A DNA stretch of 23,845 nucleotides from JAKASV01 sp964595035. GTDB lineage: Bacteria; Babelota; Babeliae; Babelales; Vermiphilaceae. Where the stretch lies: the NCBI GenBank assembly GCA_964595035.1, contig CAZQNW010000012.1:1-23845 (forward strand), given 5' to 3'. Below are positions 8,266-15,197 of the stretch, piece after piece. A model generated the notes under the pieces. That model ran no database searches. It worked only from the letters and a program-made list of their open reading frames with translations, and was not told where the DNA came from. Position 1 is the first letter of the stretch; every line of letters begins with the position of its first letter. The translations under genes and the position numbers were made by a program.

Positions 8266-9048
8266 CTATGATCTGAATGACCATTTGTTTTTAGTTAAAG
8301 CTATAAGACGTGGATGTGTGTCAAGGCTCCAGCCTTCTGGGTAACAATATGACGTATCTAAAATAATCGATGGTTTATGGTCGATAAAGTAACGATTTAA
8401 ATGACTTTCATCATGCCATCGAGCGACTAGTCCTCGGTCAAGGTCTTTTTGAATGGTAGATGTTAATGATTCTATTAAATGTACAAATTGTTCTTGAGTT
8501 CCTCCGTAAAAACCTCCTGCGAAATAATGTTGTCCCTCAGTAGGTGCTACATAGGCTTGAGATTCAGGGCGTTGCTCATAGGTTCCACGGCGAAATGTAA
8601 ATCCTGGGTGTAATGTTCCCACTAAATCTCCTAATATCTCATCGCCGACATAATCTACAAATAACATATCTGCATCACAGGCATAAAGGTAATCACAGCC
8701 TTTGAATTGTTCCTTATGTTTAGCATAGACAGCAGTGCGCATCATTGAATCATAGGGCCAGCCCATGCGAGCTTGAAATATAGGAGTAATATGCGGATTA
8801 TTGGGTAGTTTATCTAGGTGATCTGTAAAAACGAAATATGTATGCTTATGCCCGGGTAAAAAATAACGTTCGGCCGAATTGACAAGTGGCTCGACAAATT
8901 TTACATATTTTCCTGTTGCCATAATACATAGTCCGATGGAATGTGGCGTTTTCATCGGTTTTAATGGATGTGATGGAGTTACTGCTAAATATAAATATAA
9001 CGAAGCTATGGCAATTACTAGAGAGCTTTTGAGAAGTTTTTTATTCAT
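8266..9048 (-). CDS. GT6 family glycosyltransferase (ABO/alpha-1,3-GalT type)
   Basis: A 260-aa protein of the retaining GT6 family, known from vertebrate blood-group A/B and alpha-1,3-galactosyltransferases and a scattered set of bacteria. Matches in order: CIMATGKYVKFVEPLVNSAE (41-60), RYFLPGH and FVFTD (61-75), the metal-binding DxD as DAD at 125-127, YFAGGFYGGT (175-184), and WHDESHLNRYF (211-221) with Glu214 at the family's catalytic glutamate position. Characterised bacterial members mostly have NxN instead of DxD. The N terminus (residues 1-23) is a lysine-rich start plus hydrophobic segment, so the enzyme is membrane-anchored or exported. AAAAGGA lies 5 nt before the ATG. Donor (UDP-Gal or UDP-GalNAc) is not determinable here. 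Confidence 0.9.
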   Translation of the reverse strand: MNKKLLKSSLVIAIASLYLYLAVTPSHPLKPMKTPHSIGLCIMATGKYVKFVEPLVNSAERYFLPGHKHTYFVFTDHLDKLPNNPHITPIFQARMGWPYDSMMRTAVYAKHKEQFKGCDYLYACDADMLFVDYVGDEILGDLVGTLHPGFTFRRGTYEQRPESQAYVAPTEGQHYFAGGFYGGTQEQFVHLIESLTSTIQKDLDRGLVARWHDESHLNRYFIDHKPSIILDTSYCYPEGWSLDTHPRLIALTKNKWSFRS

Positions 9049-9078
9049 ATTATTCCTTTTATAAACTAATCGTTATAC

Positions 9079-10215
9079 TTACAATGATTTATATAATTGT
9101 ATGTGGTGTTTAATCATATGAGGGATTGTGAAATCATGCAAGTTATCCTGAAAGCTTTTATACTTTGCGTAAAGTTTTTTGTCTTCGACAAGTGTTGTCA
9201 TACCCTTTGCTAAACCTTGCCAGTCATGTTGTTTGTAGATGAGTCCGTTTTCACCTTGTATGACAATATCACGAACGCCACCTGTTTCGTACGTAATGAT
9301 TGGCAAAGATAAAATGCGTGCTTCAACCAAAGCACAAGGCATGCCTTCCCAAAGGGATGTGAATGCGAATGCATTCCATGTACACATGATGGGTGCGACA
9401 TCGGTTTTCCAGCCATGTAATGTTATGGCGTGTTCAAGATTATGTTCGTGTATCCATTGTTCATAGACTGGTCGTAGAATTCCATCGCCCAATAACTCTA
9501 ATCGCACTTCCGGATGCTTTTTATATACTTCATGAAAAGCCTGGAATAGTTCGATATGGTTCTTACCTTTTCTGAATACGCCGCTTGTTCCAAAGATAAA
9601 TAGATCTTTATTACTTGACTCTAGAGAGGTTTTTTTTGCTTGTATAAATCTAGTATAATCTACTGCGGCTCGTATGACAGTATGCTTTTTGCTGAATCGA
9701 GGAAATATACGAATGCCTCGTTTGGCATCTACCGTAGAAACGCATATATAATGGGTAGTAATAAAGCTTGTACATAATTCCAGCAGATAAATGACGGCAT
9801 GAACTATGGGGTTTTGATGGTTATGAAATCCAAAACCATGTATAGTGTGGACGCGCTTTTTTATACCTGCAAAAAATGCTGCCCAACGTCCCATGAGTCC
9901 TGCTTTGGTACTATGTGTATGTACAATAATGTCCGGATATTGCTTTTTAAGGGCGCGGAGTTTGCTCACTAGGGTAAAGAAACAGCTCCATTCCTGGTGA
10001 ATGTGCCCGACTTCGCGAGTCATACTTGGAATGAGCTGTGTATTGGGAAGTTGTTGCGCACGATTGCACAAATCGCCCTGAGATCCTGATATGAGGCCTG
10101 TCCAAATACCATGCTCATCGAGGCCTTCTTTGAGGGATAGACATACTTTTTGCGCTCCTCCCATTTCGAGCTTAGTTATTATATGCACGATGTGCATATT
10201 GTGATTGTGCTTCAT
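9079..10215 (-). CDS. GT4 family glycosyltransferase
   Basis: A 378-aa GT-B-fold retaining glycosyltransferase with both Rossmann domains. The N-terminal domain has ITKLEMGGAQ (13-22), the usual GGA loop after strand 1, and TIHGFGFH (124-131). The C-terminal domain has FGTSGVFRKGKNH (208-220), LLGDG, and the EX7E motif with Glu290 and Glu298 in EGMPCALVEA. No membrane segment, so it probably works on the cytoplasmic face on a lipid-linked acceptor. GGGAG precedes the ATG by 4 nt. It begins 20 bp after the Fo subunit c stop and is followed 30 bp later by the GT6 gene. Confidence 0.93.
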   Translation of the reverse strand: MKHNHNMHIVHIITKLEMGGAQKVCLSLKEGLDEHGIWTGLISGSQGDLCNRAQQLPNTQLIPSMTREVGHIHQEWSCFFTLVSKLRALKKQYPDIIVHTHSTKAGLMGRWAAFFAGIKKRVHTIHGFGFHNHQNPIVHAVIYLLELCTSFITTHYICVSTVDAKRGIRIFPRFSKKHTVIRAAVDYTRFIQAKKTSLESSNKDLFIFGTSGVFRKGKNHIELFQAFHEVYKKHPEVRLELLGDGILRPVYEQWIHEHNLEHAITLHGWKTDVAPIMCTWNAFAFTSLWEGMPCALVEARILSLPIITYETGGVRDIVIQGENGLIYKQHDWQGLAKGMTTLVEDKKLYAKYKSFQDNLHDFTIPHMIKHHIQLYKSL

Positions 10216-10235
10216 ATATCTCCCGGTTTTATGTG

Positions 10236-11198
10236 CTATTTAACCAAAAGAACGATCATAAGCGATATCAAAAAGGCATAAATTGCGCATGTGTCAATAA
10301 GCCCTTGCGCGAACAAACTTACTTTCGATAAGGTGCCATAGCTGGATGGTTTTTGCGCTATTTGAGTACAGGCTACGGCTGAAGTTCTTCCTGAGCTTAT
10401 TCCAGGACCGAATGTTCCTATGCCTATACATGCAGCAGCGGATACAAGACGAATGCCATCTAATGTTTTTCCCGGAATAACAGTTTCACCTAAAATAATA
10501 AGAGCTATAACAAGCGAGAGGACGATTGGTGTTTCGATTATAGCATTGCTTATAAAAGTCAGTGTTAATAATGATGGGTAAGCTTCGCGATTGATGCTTA
10601 TACCATGACAGGCGGCTTTTGCAAATGCTCCAAGTCCGATAATTGGACCGAGTGAACTTATGCCAACTGCGGCTCCTGTAGCGACAAGGCGTATGCTGTC
10701 AATGATATCTGTGCAAACGGTCGCGCTTGTTTTTATAAGTAACGCGATAATAAATCCAAAGATTATCGGTGTTTGAATAACAGATTGTGATACAAGCATG
10801 AATCGAGATATTTTATCAGAAAAAAATGGCTGTCGTGCGATCGACATACATGACTCACGTGCGGGCAGTGAGGAAATAATACCAATAACAAAAGCGGGTA
10901 AAGATAATGCCAAAAGAATGCCGAGATCTGCTATATTCGTGTACAATGCGCTCGCTACAGAATGGGTACTAAAGATCATCATAAAAGCAACTGTTAAGCA
11001 TAAAATTGATGCTGTATCAATTAATGCCATTCCCATAGTTGCAGCTCGCCCTATCTCGCAACGGGCCTGCGGTTGAATATCCATTGCCTTTATAGCACTG
11101 CGTCCGGTCAAGCCTTGTCCTATTCCTGCGCCAAACGAGCTTAATCCTACGATACCGGCGATGGTTCCAAAGTGTATGCATTCTGATAATTCTATCAT
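10236..11198 (-). CDS. atpE: Four-hairpin ATP synthase Fo subunit c (rotor proteolipid)
   Basis: A 320-aa protein made of four c-subunit-like helical hairpins of about 80 residues; a typical bacterial subunit c is one hairpin of 70-90 aa. N-terminal helices show the glycine pattern (GAGIGQG at 23-29, GPIIGLG at 184-190, GPGISSG at 264-270; degenerate in hairpin 2). Loops keep RQP-like turns (ARQP 121-124, AQKP 281-284). The ion-binding position recurs every 80-81 residues: Asp61, Gln142, Glu222, Asp302. Hairpin 2 therefore lacks a carboxylate. The ATG at 11198 forms an ATGA overlap with atpB and has GGAG 7 nt upstream; a start at 11213 is less likely. Position after atpB supports a rotor role. 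An extra, non-rotor role cannot be excluded. Confidence 0.85.
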   Translation of the reverse strand: MIELSECIHFGTIAGIVGLSSFGAGIGQGLTGRSAIKAMDIQPQARCEIGRAATMGMALIDTASILCLTVAFMMIFSTHSVASALYTNIADLGILLALSLPAFVIGIISSLPARESCMSIARQPFFSDKISRFMLVSQSVIQTPIIFGFIIALLIKTSATVCTDIIDSIRLVATGAAVGISSLGPIIGLGAFAKAACHGISINREAYPSLLTLTFISNAIIETPIVLSLVIALIILGETVIPGKTLDGIRLVSAAACIGIGTFGPGISSGRTSAVACTQIAQKPSSYGTLSKVSLFAQGLIDTCAIYAFLISLMIVLLVK

Positions 11199-11953
11199 GA
11201 TATGACTCCACATTCTTGTTCTTCATGTGTAATTGCAATCGATAGATAGGTTAAACTGAGCATGGTAAAGACAAATGCTTGTAAAAAACCCTCAAACAGG
11301 CTAAAAAATCCAAGGACAAGAAAATTAAGACCCGTTCCAAGACCAATAACCTCCAATATAATACTTCTTCGAATTAATGAACCATACATACTTGAAATAA
11401 TGGCGCCGCCAAAGATGTTACCAAACAAGCGAAAGGCCATAGATACAATACTTGCAAGTTTACTGATGATATGTAATGGAGCCATTACAAAAAATGGTTC
11501 GATATATTCTTTTAAGTATCCTCCCAGTCCATTTGCTTTGATACCATGGTATTGAACATAGAGAAAAGAAGTGAGGCTTAAAGCTAGTGTTGTATTGATA
11601 TTTTGTGTTGGTTCCTCCATCCAGGGCAAAATTGAGATGATATTGGATACCAAGATAAAAATAAATATTGACGAAACAAATGCAAAATGTGGGAAGATAA
11701 GCTTGCCCATTGCCTGTTTGCATAAACCTATTAAGGTATTTACTCCGGACAAAATAAGATGGCGTAGTATGCCCTGACGATTTTTTAAAATCCAACGGAC
11801 AGGAAGACATAGAAGAAAGAGTATAAGTAAAATGATCCACGTTTGAATGATTACGTGAACTTCGTCATGTCCTACAGTAAAGAAAGGATGTGTAACTCCT
11901 AGCCATGCAAGTGGATGCCATGACTGTTCGACCGCAACCTCAAGGTTATTCAC
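11195..11953 (-). CDS. atpB: ATP synthase Fo subunit a
   Basis: Stator channel subunit that, with the c-ring, conducts ions through the inner membrane. It is 252 aa with about six TM helices. The essential arginine is Arg175 in SMAFRLFGN, followed by IFGG. Other family landmarks are the THPFFTVG start, FVSSIFIFILVSNIISILP (the start of a conserved helix), and a final helix QAFVFTMLSLTYLSIA. The start is GTG at 11953 with AAAGGA 7 nt upstream. It overlaps the atpI-like gene by 8 bp and subunit c by 4 bp, so the three are translationally coupled. No b, delta, alpha, gamma, beta or epsilon gene is in this window. Confidence 0.96.
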   Translation of the reverse strand: MNNLEVAVEQSWHPLAWLGVTHPFFTVGHDEVHVIIQTWIILLILFLLCLPVRWILKNRQGILRHLILSGVNTLIGLCKQAMGKLIFPHFAFVSSIFIFILVSNIISILPWMEEPTQNINTTLALSLTSFLYVQYHGIKANGLGGYLKEYIEPFFVMAPLHIISKLASIVSMAFRLFGNIFGGAIISSMYGSLIRRSIILEVIGLGTGLNFLVLGFFSLFEGFLQAFVFTMLSLTYLSIAITHEEQECGVIS

Positions 11954-12239
11954 GAGGATATCCTTTATACTGAATTATAACAATCCAAAAAAATACAAAA
12001 AAATTCAACATAACCAGTATAAAATGGATTTTTGATAACGGCAACAGATACCAGACTATATAAGCTATACCTGCATAACGAACCAATGTTGACAATATTT
12101 GATTAGGCCAGTATTGCCAGTTGTTTTGATCATTGAAAAGGGCTCCTTTTTTTTGCTGTATAAAAAGGAGCCCATAAAGTAATCCAAAACAACAGCCAAG
12201 CAAAGCAGACCCTAGATATGACGCCAGCTGTGTTATCAT
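11946..12239 (-). CDS. AtpI-like ATP synthase accessory membrane protein
   Basis: A 97-aa protein with three to four hydrophobic segments (about 8-27, 50-66 and 71-90) and a charged central loop. It sits directly in front of atpB with an 8-bp overlap, the usual place for AtpI (ATP synthase protein I), which assists c-ring assembly in some bacteria. Sequence identity to AtpI is not obvious by eye, so the name rests on position, size and topology. Its ATG is 9 bp after the FolC-like gene stop; only a weak AAAG precedes it, which suggests translational coupling. Confidence 0.6.
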   Translation of the reverse strand: MITQLASYLGSALLGCCFGLLYGLLFIQQKKGALFNDQNNWQYWPNQILSTLVRYAGIAYIVWYLLPLSKIHFILVMLNFFVFFWIVIIQYKGYPRE

Positions 12240-12248
12240 GATTCTTTA

Positions 12249-13670
12249 TTAAACGATCTTCTTAATACCCTTGTAATTCCAATATTCATTTATGATTGCG
12301 GATGAACCGGTTATAACTACAAGCCCATTACGTTCATCAACGCTCTTTTGTGCACAATCAAATGCTTCATTGAAGGAAGAACATGCTCTGGCTTTAACCT
12401 TCATACCCTTAAGGTCATTTGTTATCTTTTCAATGTCCCATGATTGTGTACCATGGTCACTAGGCATATTAGTTACTGGGCATAAGATAACTTGCCCTGA
12501 CGTCTTTTTGAAGAAGTAACGTAAGGCGCGCATGAGTCCTTCAATATCAATATCTTTGTTATTGCATCCAAGGACTATTATTAATCCTTTAAGTGGACGT
12601 TGATAATGTAACAAACGAACTCCAAGCAAGAGGTTCTTAATAGCATCCAGATTACTTGCATTATCGAGCAATAAGCTAGGTTTTTCTTTATCGAGTAATT
12701 GGAAACGGCCCGGCAAGGTATTGACGGTTTCTTTCCAGAACTGTTCAACTGTTCTTCGTGGGTTCAACTCGGCATGACGCTTAGCTTCTAGTGTTGGACG
12801 GCCTCGTTGCCCTTTTAATTTTGTTAACAATGTATCCTTTACGACAACGGCATCTCTATTGGCAAACGTATTGACGAATATATCAGCAATTCGTTCTGCT
12901 AGTGCAGCACATCGGCCATGAAGTTGTTCGTATGGATATGCTAATTGTGCCAATTTCCTGATAGGCATAGCCCAAACGCCCTTTTGAGCTTCGGTTATGT
13001 CCAACATGAGTTGAAGATTTAATTTACTTTGATCTGCTGAGATAACATGTGTTCCTTCTTTGACTATTGAAAGCATGTTTTTGATCAATTCGGCAGGAAC
13101 TATTGTTTCGTCAGTGATGGTTTCATCAATTGCACGGGTAACTGCAACAATGACAGGGTTGCAGATATTCATCAAATCAATGTAACGTTTATTTCCGGTC
13201 TCAAAGAGTGCTACATCAACACCATTGTTTGCAAAGTGTACAATAGCCATCATAGTTATAATTTCAAAGCTATTGCAGTTCAGATTTAGTGATTCTGCAG
13301 CGTTAATAACATCGTTGGCAATTTCTGTAAACTCTTTATTAGAAATTGTTTCTTCGTTGATGGCAAGACGTTCATTATAGGTAAGAATATGGGGAGCATA
13401 CATGGCCCCTACTTTCAAGTTTTCTTCCTTAAGAAGCTTGCTTGTCAAGTGAACTGTAATACTTTTGCCATTAGTTCCTGCAACAGCTATAGCTTTTACC
13501 TTTTGAGACTGGTTGCCCAAAGAAGCATCTAATTTTTTCATGCGGGCAACTTGATCGGCTGAAGAGACCGACCAATGGGCATCAAGAAATTCTATAATTT
13601 CTGTATAGTTTCGCTGCTTTCCCAAAGGCATTTTAGTCTGGGTATTCGTTTGTTTCCAGGTATTTTTCAT
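12249..13670 (-). CDS. Divergent FolC/Mur-ligase family protein
   Basis: A 473-aa three-domain ATP-dependent amide ligase of the folylpolyglutamate/dihydrofolate synthase type. Matches: the P-loop AVAGTNGKS (62-70), then YAPHILTYNERLAI (91-104), equivalent to the FolC S-PH--ERI motif, and LPGRFQ (319-324) at the PGR position. Two diagnostic motifs are altered: the E-GLGGRLDATN stretch reads ETGNKRYIDLMN (157-168), and DGAHNP reads DNASNL (336-341). The protein could be a FolC with relaxed motifs or a ligase with another substrate. GGAG lies 7 nt before the ATG. It is the first gene of the long minus-strand block; glyA elsewhere in the window fits a folate role. Confidence 0.75.
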   Translation of the reverse strand: MKNTWKQTNTQTKMPLGKQRNYTEIIEFLDAHWSVSSADQVARMKKLDASLGNQSQKVKAIAVAGTNGKSITVHLTSKLLKEENLKVGAMYAPHILTYNERLAINEETISNKEFTEIANDVINAAESLNLNCNSFEIITMMAIVHFANNGVDVALFETGNKRYIDLMNICNPVIVAVTRAIDETITDETIVPAELIKNMLSIVKEGTHVISADQSKLNLQLMLDITEAQKGVWAMPIRKLAQLAYPYEQLHGRCAALAERIADIFVNTFANRDAVVVKDTLLTKLKGQRGRPTLEAKRHAELNPRRTVEQFWKETVNTLPGRFQLLDKEKPSLLLDNASNLDAIKNLLLGVRLLHYQRPLKGLIIVLGCNNKDIDIEGLMRALRYFFKKTSGQVILCPVTNMPSDHGTQSWDIEKITNDLKGMKVKARACSSFNEAFDCAQKSVDERNGLVVITGSSAIINEYWNYKGIKKIV

Positions 13671-13731
13671 ATTTTTATCTCCATAGGTTATTAACTTTTA
13701 CTACAATTTCTATTAACGAGCTCTATAGCTG

Positions 13732-13759
13732 AATATATCTTAATTTTTGTCTTTCTCAA
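13732..13759 (-). promoter_or_regulatory. Likely promoter of the ligase-atp-glycosyltransferase block
   Basis: Minus strand TTGAGA (13754-13759), 16-nt spacer, TATATT (13732-13737). The -10 box is one base off consensus. A start near 13725 gives a leader of about 55 nt that ends in GGAG before the ATG at 13670. Confidence 0.5.
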
Positions 13760-13920
13760 GAATTTACCAATAGCATTAACCTATCTATTTCTTGTCAAAC
13801 GAATGCCACTTAAGCATTAAAATGCGTGACATATTCATTAATATAGGATATTTTACAAAAATGTCAAATCAGTAAATTATCTATTAAGGGATATAAGTTT
13901 ATTTTCAAAAGAAAAAATGA

Positions 13921-13949
13921 TTGATAATTAGATTAAATCTATTTATACT
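13921..13949 (+). promoter_or_regulatory. Likely tsaC promoter
   Basis: TTGATA (13921-13926), 17-nt spacer, TATACT (13944-13949). The predicted start near 13956 lies downstream of an AAAAGGAT string, so only the AGGA at 13981-13984 could serve as the ribosome-binding site. This favours the ATG at 13996. An odd palindrome sits in the spacer. Confidence 0.6.
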
Positions 13950-13995
13950 ATTAAAAGGATATTAATATTTTATTTTGTGTAGGAATAATGTCAGC

Positions 13996-14640
13996 ATGAA
14001 AAATAAGTTTTTAAGCTGGGGTAATCTTCAGCATATTGAAAAAGTAGCAGAAATACTACAAAAAGGTGGAGCTATACTTGGTTCTTCGGATACTGTTCTA
14101 GGTTTATTGGCCAATGTATCCAAGGAAGGCATTGAGCTATTAAATCATATTAAGGAACGGGCAGACAAGCCTTATATAGTACTTATAGGCAAAAAAGAAA
14201 GAATTTTTGATTTTACAGAGGTTGTTAGCCCCGAAGTCCAAGCTTTAATGGATGCTTGTTGGCCAGGACCTTTAACATTAATTGTAAAGACGCACGGATT
14301 AGTTTCTTCTTGTATAACCCAGGGTAAAGGTACTGTGGCTATTCGTATGCCTCAACATACAGGTATTTTAATGTTGTTACGTAGAATTCCTGCTCTTTTT
14401 TCAACGAGCGCAAACAAGTCGGGGGAGCCGGTTGCCTATTCTATTGATGAGGTTGATCCACACATAATTGAAAATACGCAAGCGATTATTGTTGATGATA
14501 GTGCTGGGCGTGTACGTATTGATACAAAGCCATCTACCATTATTGATTGTACAGGTTCTGAGCTGAAAATAGTCAGAGAAGGGGCTTACCCAATCCAGTC
14601 AATCGAGAAGATCATCGGTAAGAAGATTGCCAGGTCATGA
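13996..14640 (+). CDS. tsaC: Threonylcarbamoyl-AMP synthase (YrdC/Sua5 family)
   Basis: Makes threonylcarbamoyl-AMP from threonine, bicarbonate and ATP, the first step of the universal t6A37 modification of ANN-decoding tRNAs. The 214-aa YrdC-domain protein has SSDTVLGLLA (30-39), the K-R containing IKERADKPYIVLIG (52-65), WPGPLTLIVK (89-98), FSTSANKSGEP (135-145) and KPSTIIDC (178-185). It lacks the extra C-terminal domain of long Sua5 proteins. The ATG at 13996 is chosen on family length, with AGGA 11 nt upstream; a TTG seven codons earlier is possible. Monocistronic by spacing; partner t6A genes are not in the window. Confidence 0.93.
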   Translation: MKNKFLSWGNLQHIEKVAEILQKGGAILGSSDTVLGLLANVSKEGIELLNHIKERADKPYIVLIGKKERIFDFTEVVSPEVQALMDACWPGPLTLIVKTHGLVSSCITQGKGTVAIRMPQHTGILMLLRRIPALFSTSANKSGEPVAYSIDEVDPHIIENTQAIIVDDSAGRVRIDTKPSTIIDCTGSELKIVREGAYPIQSIEKIIGKKIARS

Positions 14641-14652
14641 TTAATTGATTTA

Positions 14653-14682
14653 TTGAAGTAAAGTCCTGTTTTTGGCTAGAAT
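14653..14682 (+). promoter_or_regulatory. Likely pilin gene promoter
   Basis: TTGAAG (14653-14658), 18-nt spacer, TAGAAT (14677-14682), 38 bp before the pilin ATG. GGGAG lies 6 nt ahead of the start codon. Confidence 0.45.
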
Positions 14683-14720
14683 ACTGGCAGAGTAGTTTTA
14701 TCTATAAAAGGGAGTCGGGG

Positions 14721-15197
14721 ATGCATAAGACAGGTTTTTCGCTTATTGAGTTAATGATTGTAGTTGCTATTATGGGTTTTTTAGCCATGTTAGCAGTACC
14801 CAATTTCATGCGTTTTTTGTCAAAGGCTAAGCGTGCTGAGGCATATATGAATTTAAGTTCAATATATGCGGCTGAAAAAGCTTACTTTGCTGAACATGGA
14901 ACCTATTCCTCTGTACTTATGGGCCAAGGTGGTATTGGTTGGAAGCCCGAAGGGTATAATGGAGGTGGCAAGAATGCCAAAAATTACTATACGTATGGTT
15001 TTGCCGGAGCTGACGGTACACACTATTTTTCGGGCAAGTTGGAAGGTGGCAATGCGGGGCTTTCTCGAGCAAAGGCTGATGACAAAGGATTTATTGCAGT
15101 TGCTTGCGGGGATATTGATGGTGATGGAATTTCTGACATTATTACTGTAGATGAAAATAACAATATTACGATAGTCCAGGATGACTTGGCTGATTAA
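14721..15197 (+). CDS. Type IV pilin / type II secretion pseudopilin
   Basis: A 158-aa prepilin with a very short leader ending in Gly5, cleaved before Phe6 (G/FSLIELMIVVAI), and glutamate at mature position 5, as needed for filament assembly. The hydrophobic N-terminal helix spans about 6-28. A globular C-terminal domain follows (AYMNLSSIYAAEKAYFAEHGTY pattern near 41-62). It ends with an acidic GDIDGDGISD stretch that resembles a calcium-binding loop and is common in minor or major pilins of this style. Major pilin versus GspG-like pseudopilin cannot be settled. The prepilin peptidase gene is immediately convergent, with stop codons overlapping by 3 bp. Confidence 0.9.
   Translation: MHKTGFSLIELMIVVAIMGFLAMLAVPNFMRFLSKAKRAEAYMNLSSIYAAEKAYFAEHGTYSSVLMGQGGIGWKPEGYNGGGKNAKNYYTYGFAGADGTHYFSGKLEGGNAGLSRAKADDKGFIAVACGDIDGDGISDIITVDENNNITIVQDDLAD

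Larger units (their letters stand above)
13671..13995. other. AT-rich divergent intergenic region
   Basis: About 325 bp between the minus-strand ligase/ATP synthase/glycan block and the plus-strand tsaC gene. It holds one plausible promoter for each direction (annotated separately) and no convincing small gene or RNA. The spacer of the tsaC promoter contains the 13-nt palindrome TAGATTAAATCTA (13929-13941), which could be an operator. Confidence 0.6.

Noticed and set aside
10236..10800. Frameshifted or concatenated assembly artefact producing the long c subunit
   Set aside because: The four hairpins differ strongly from each other in sequence and stay in one frame, so recent tandem duplication or misassembly is unlikely.
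9079..11260. Open frames antisense to the glycosyltransferase and Fo genes
   Set aside because: They follow the codon structure of the opposite-strand genes, have no ribosome-binding sites or recognisable domains, and lie wholly inside well-supported genes.
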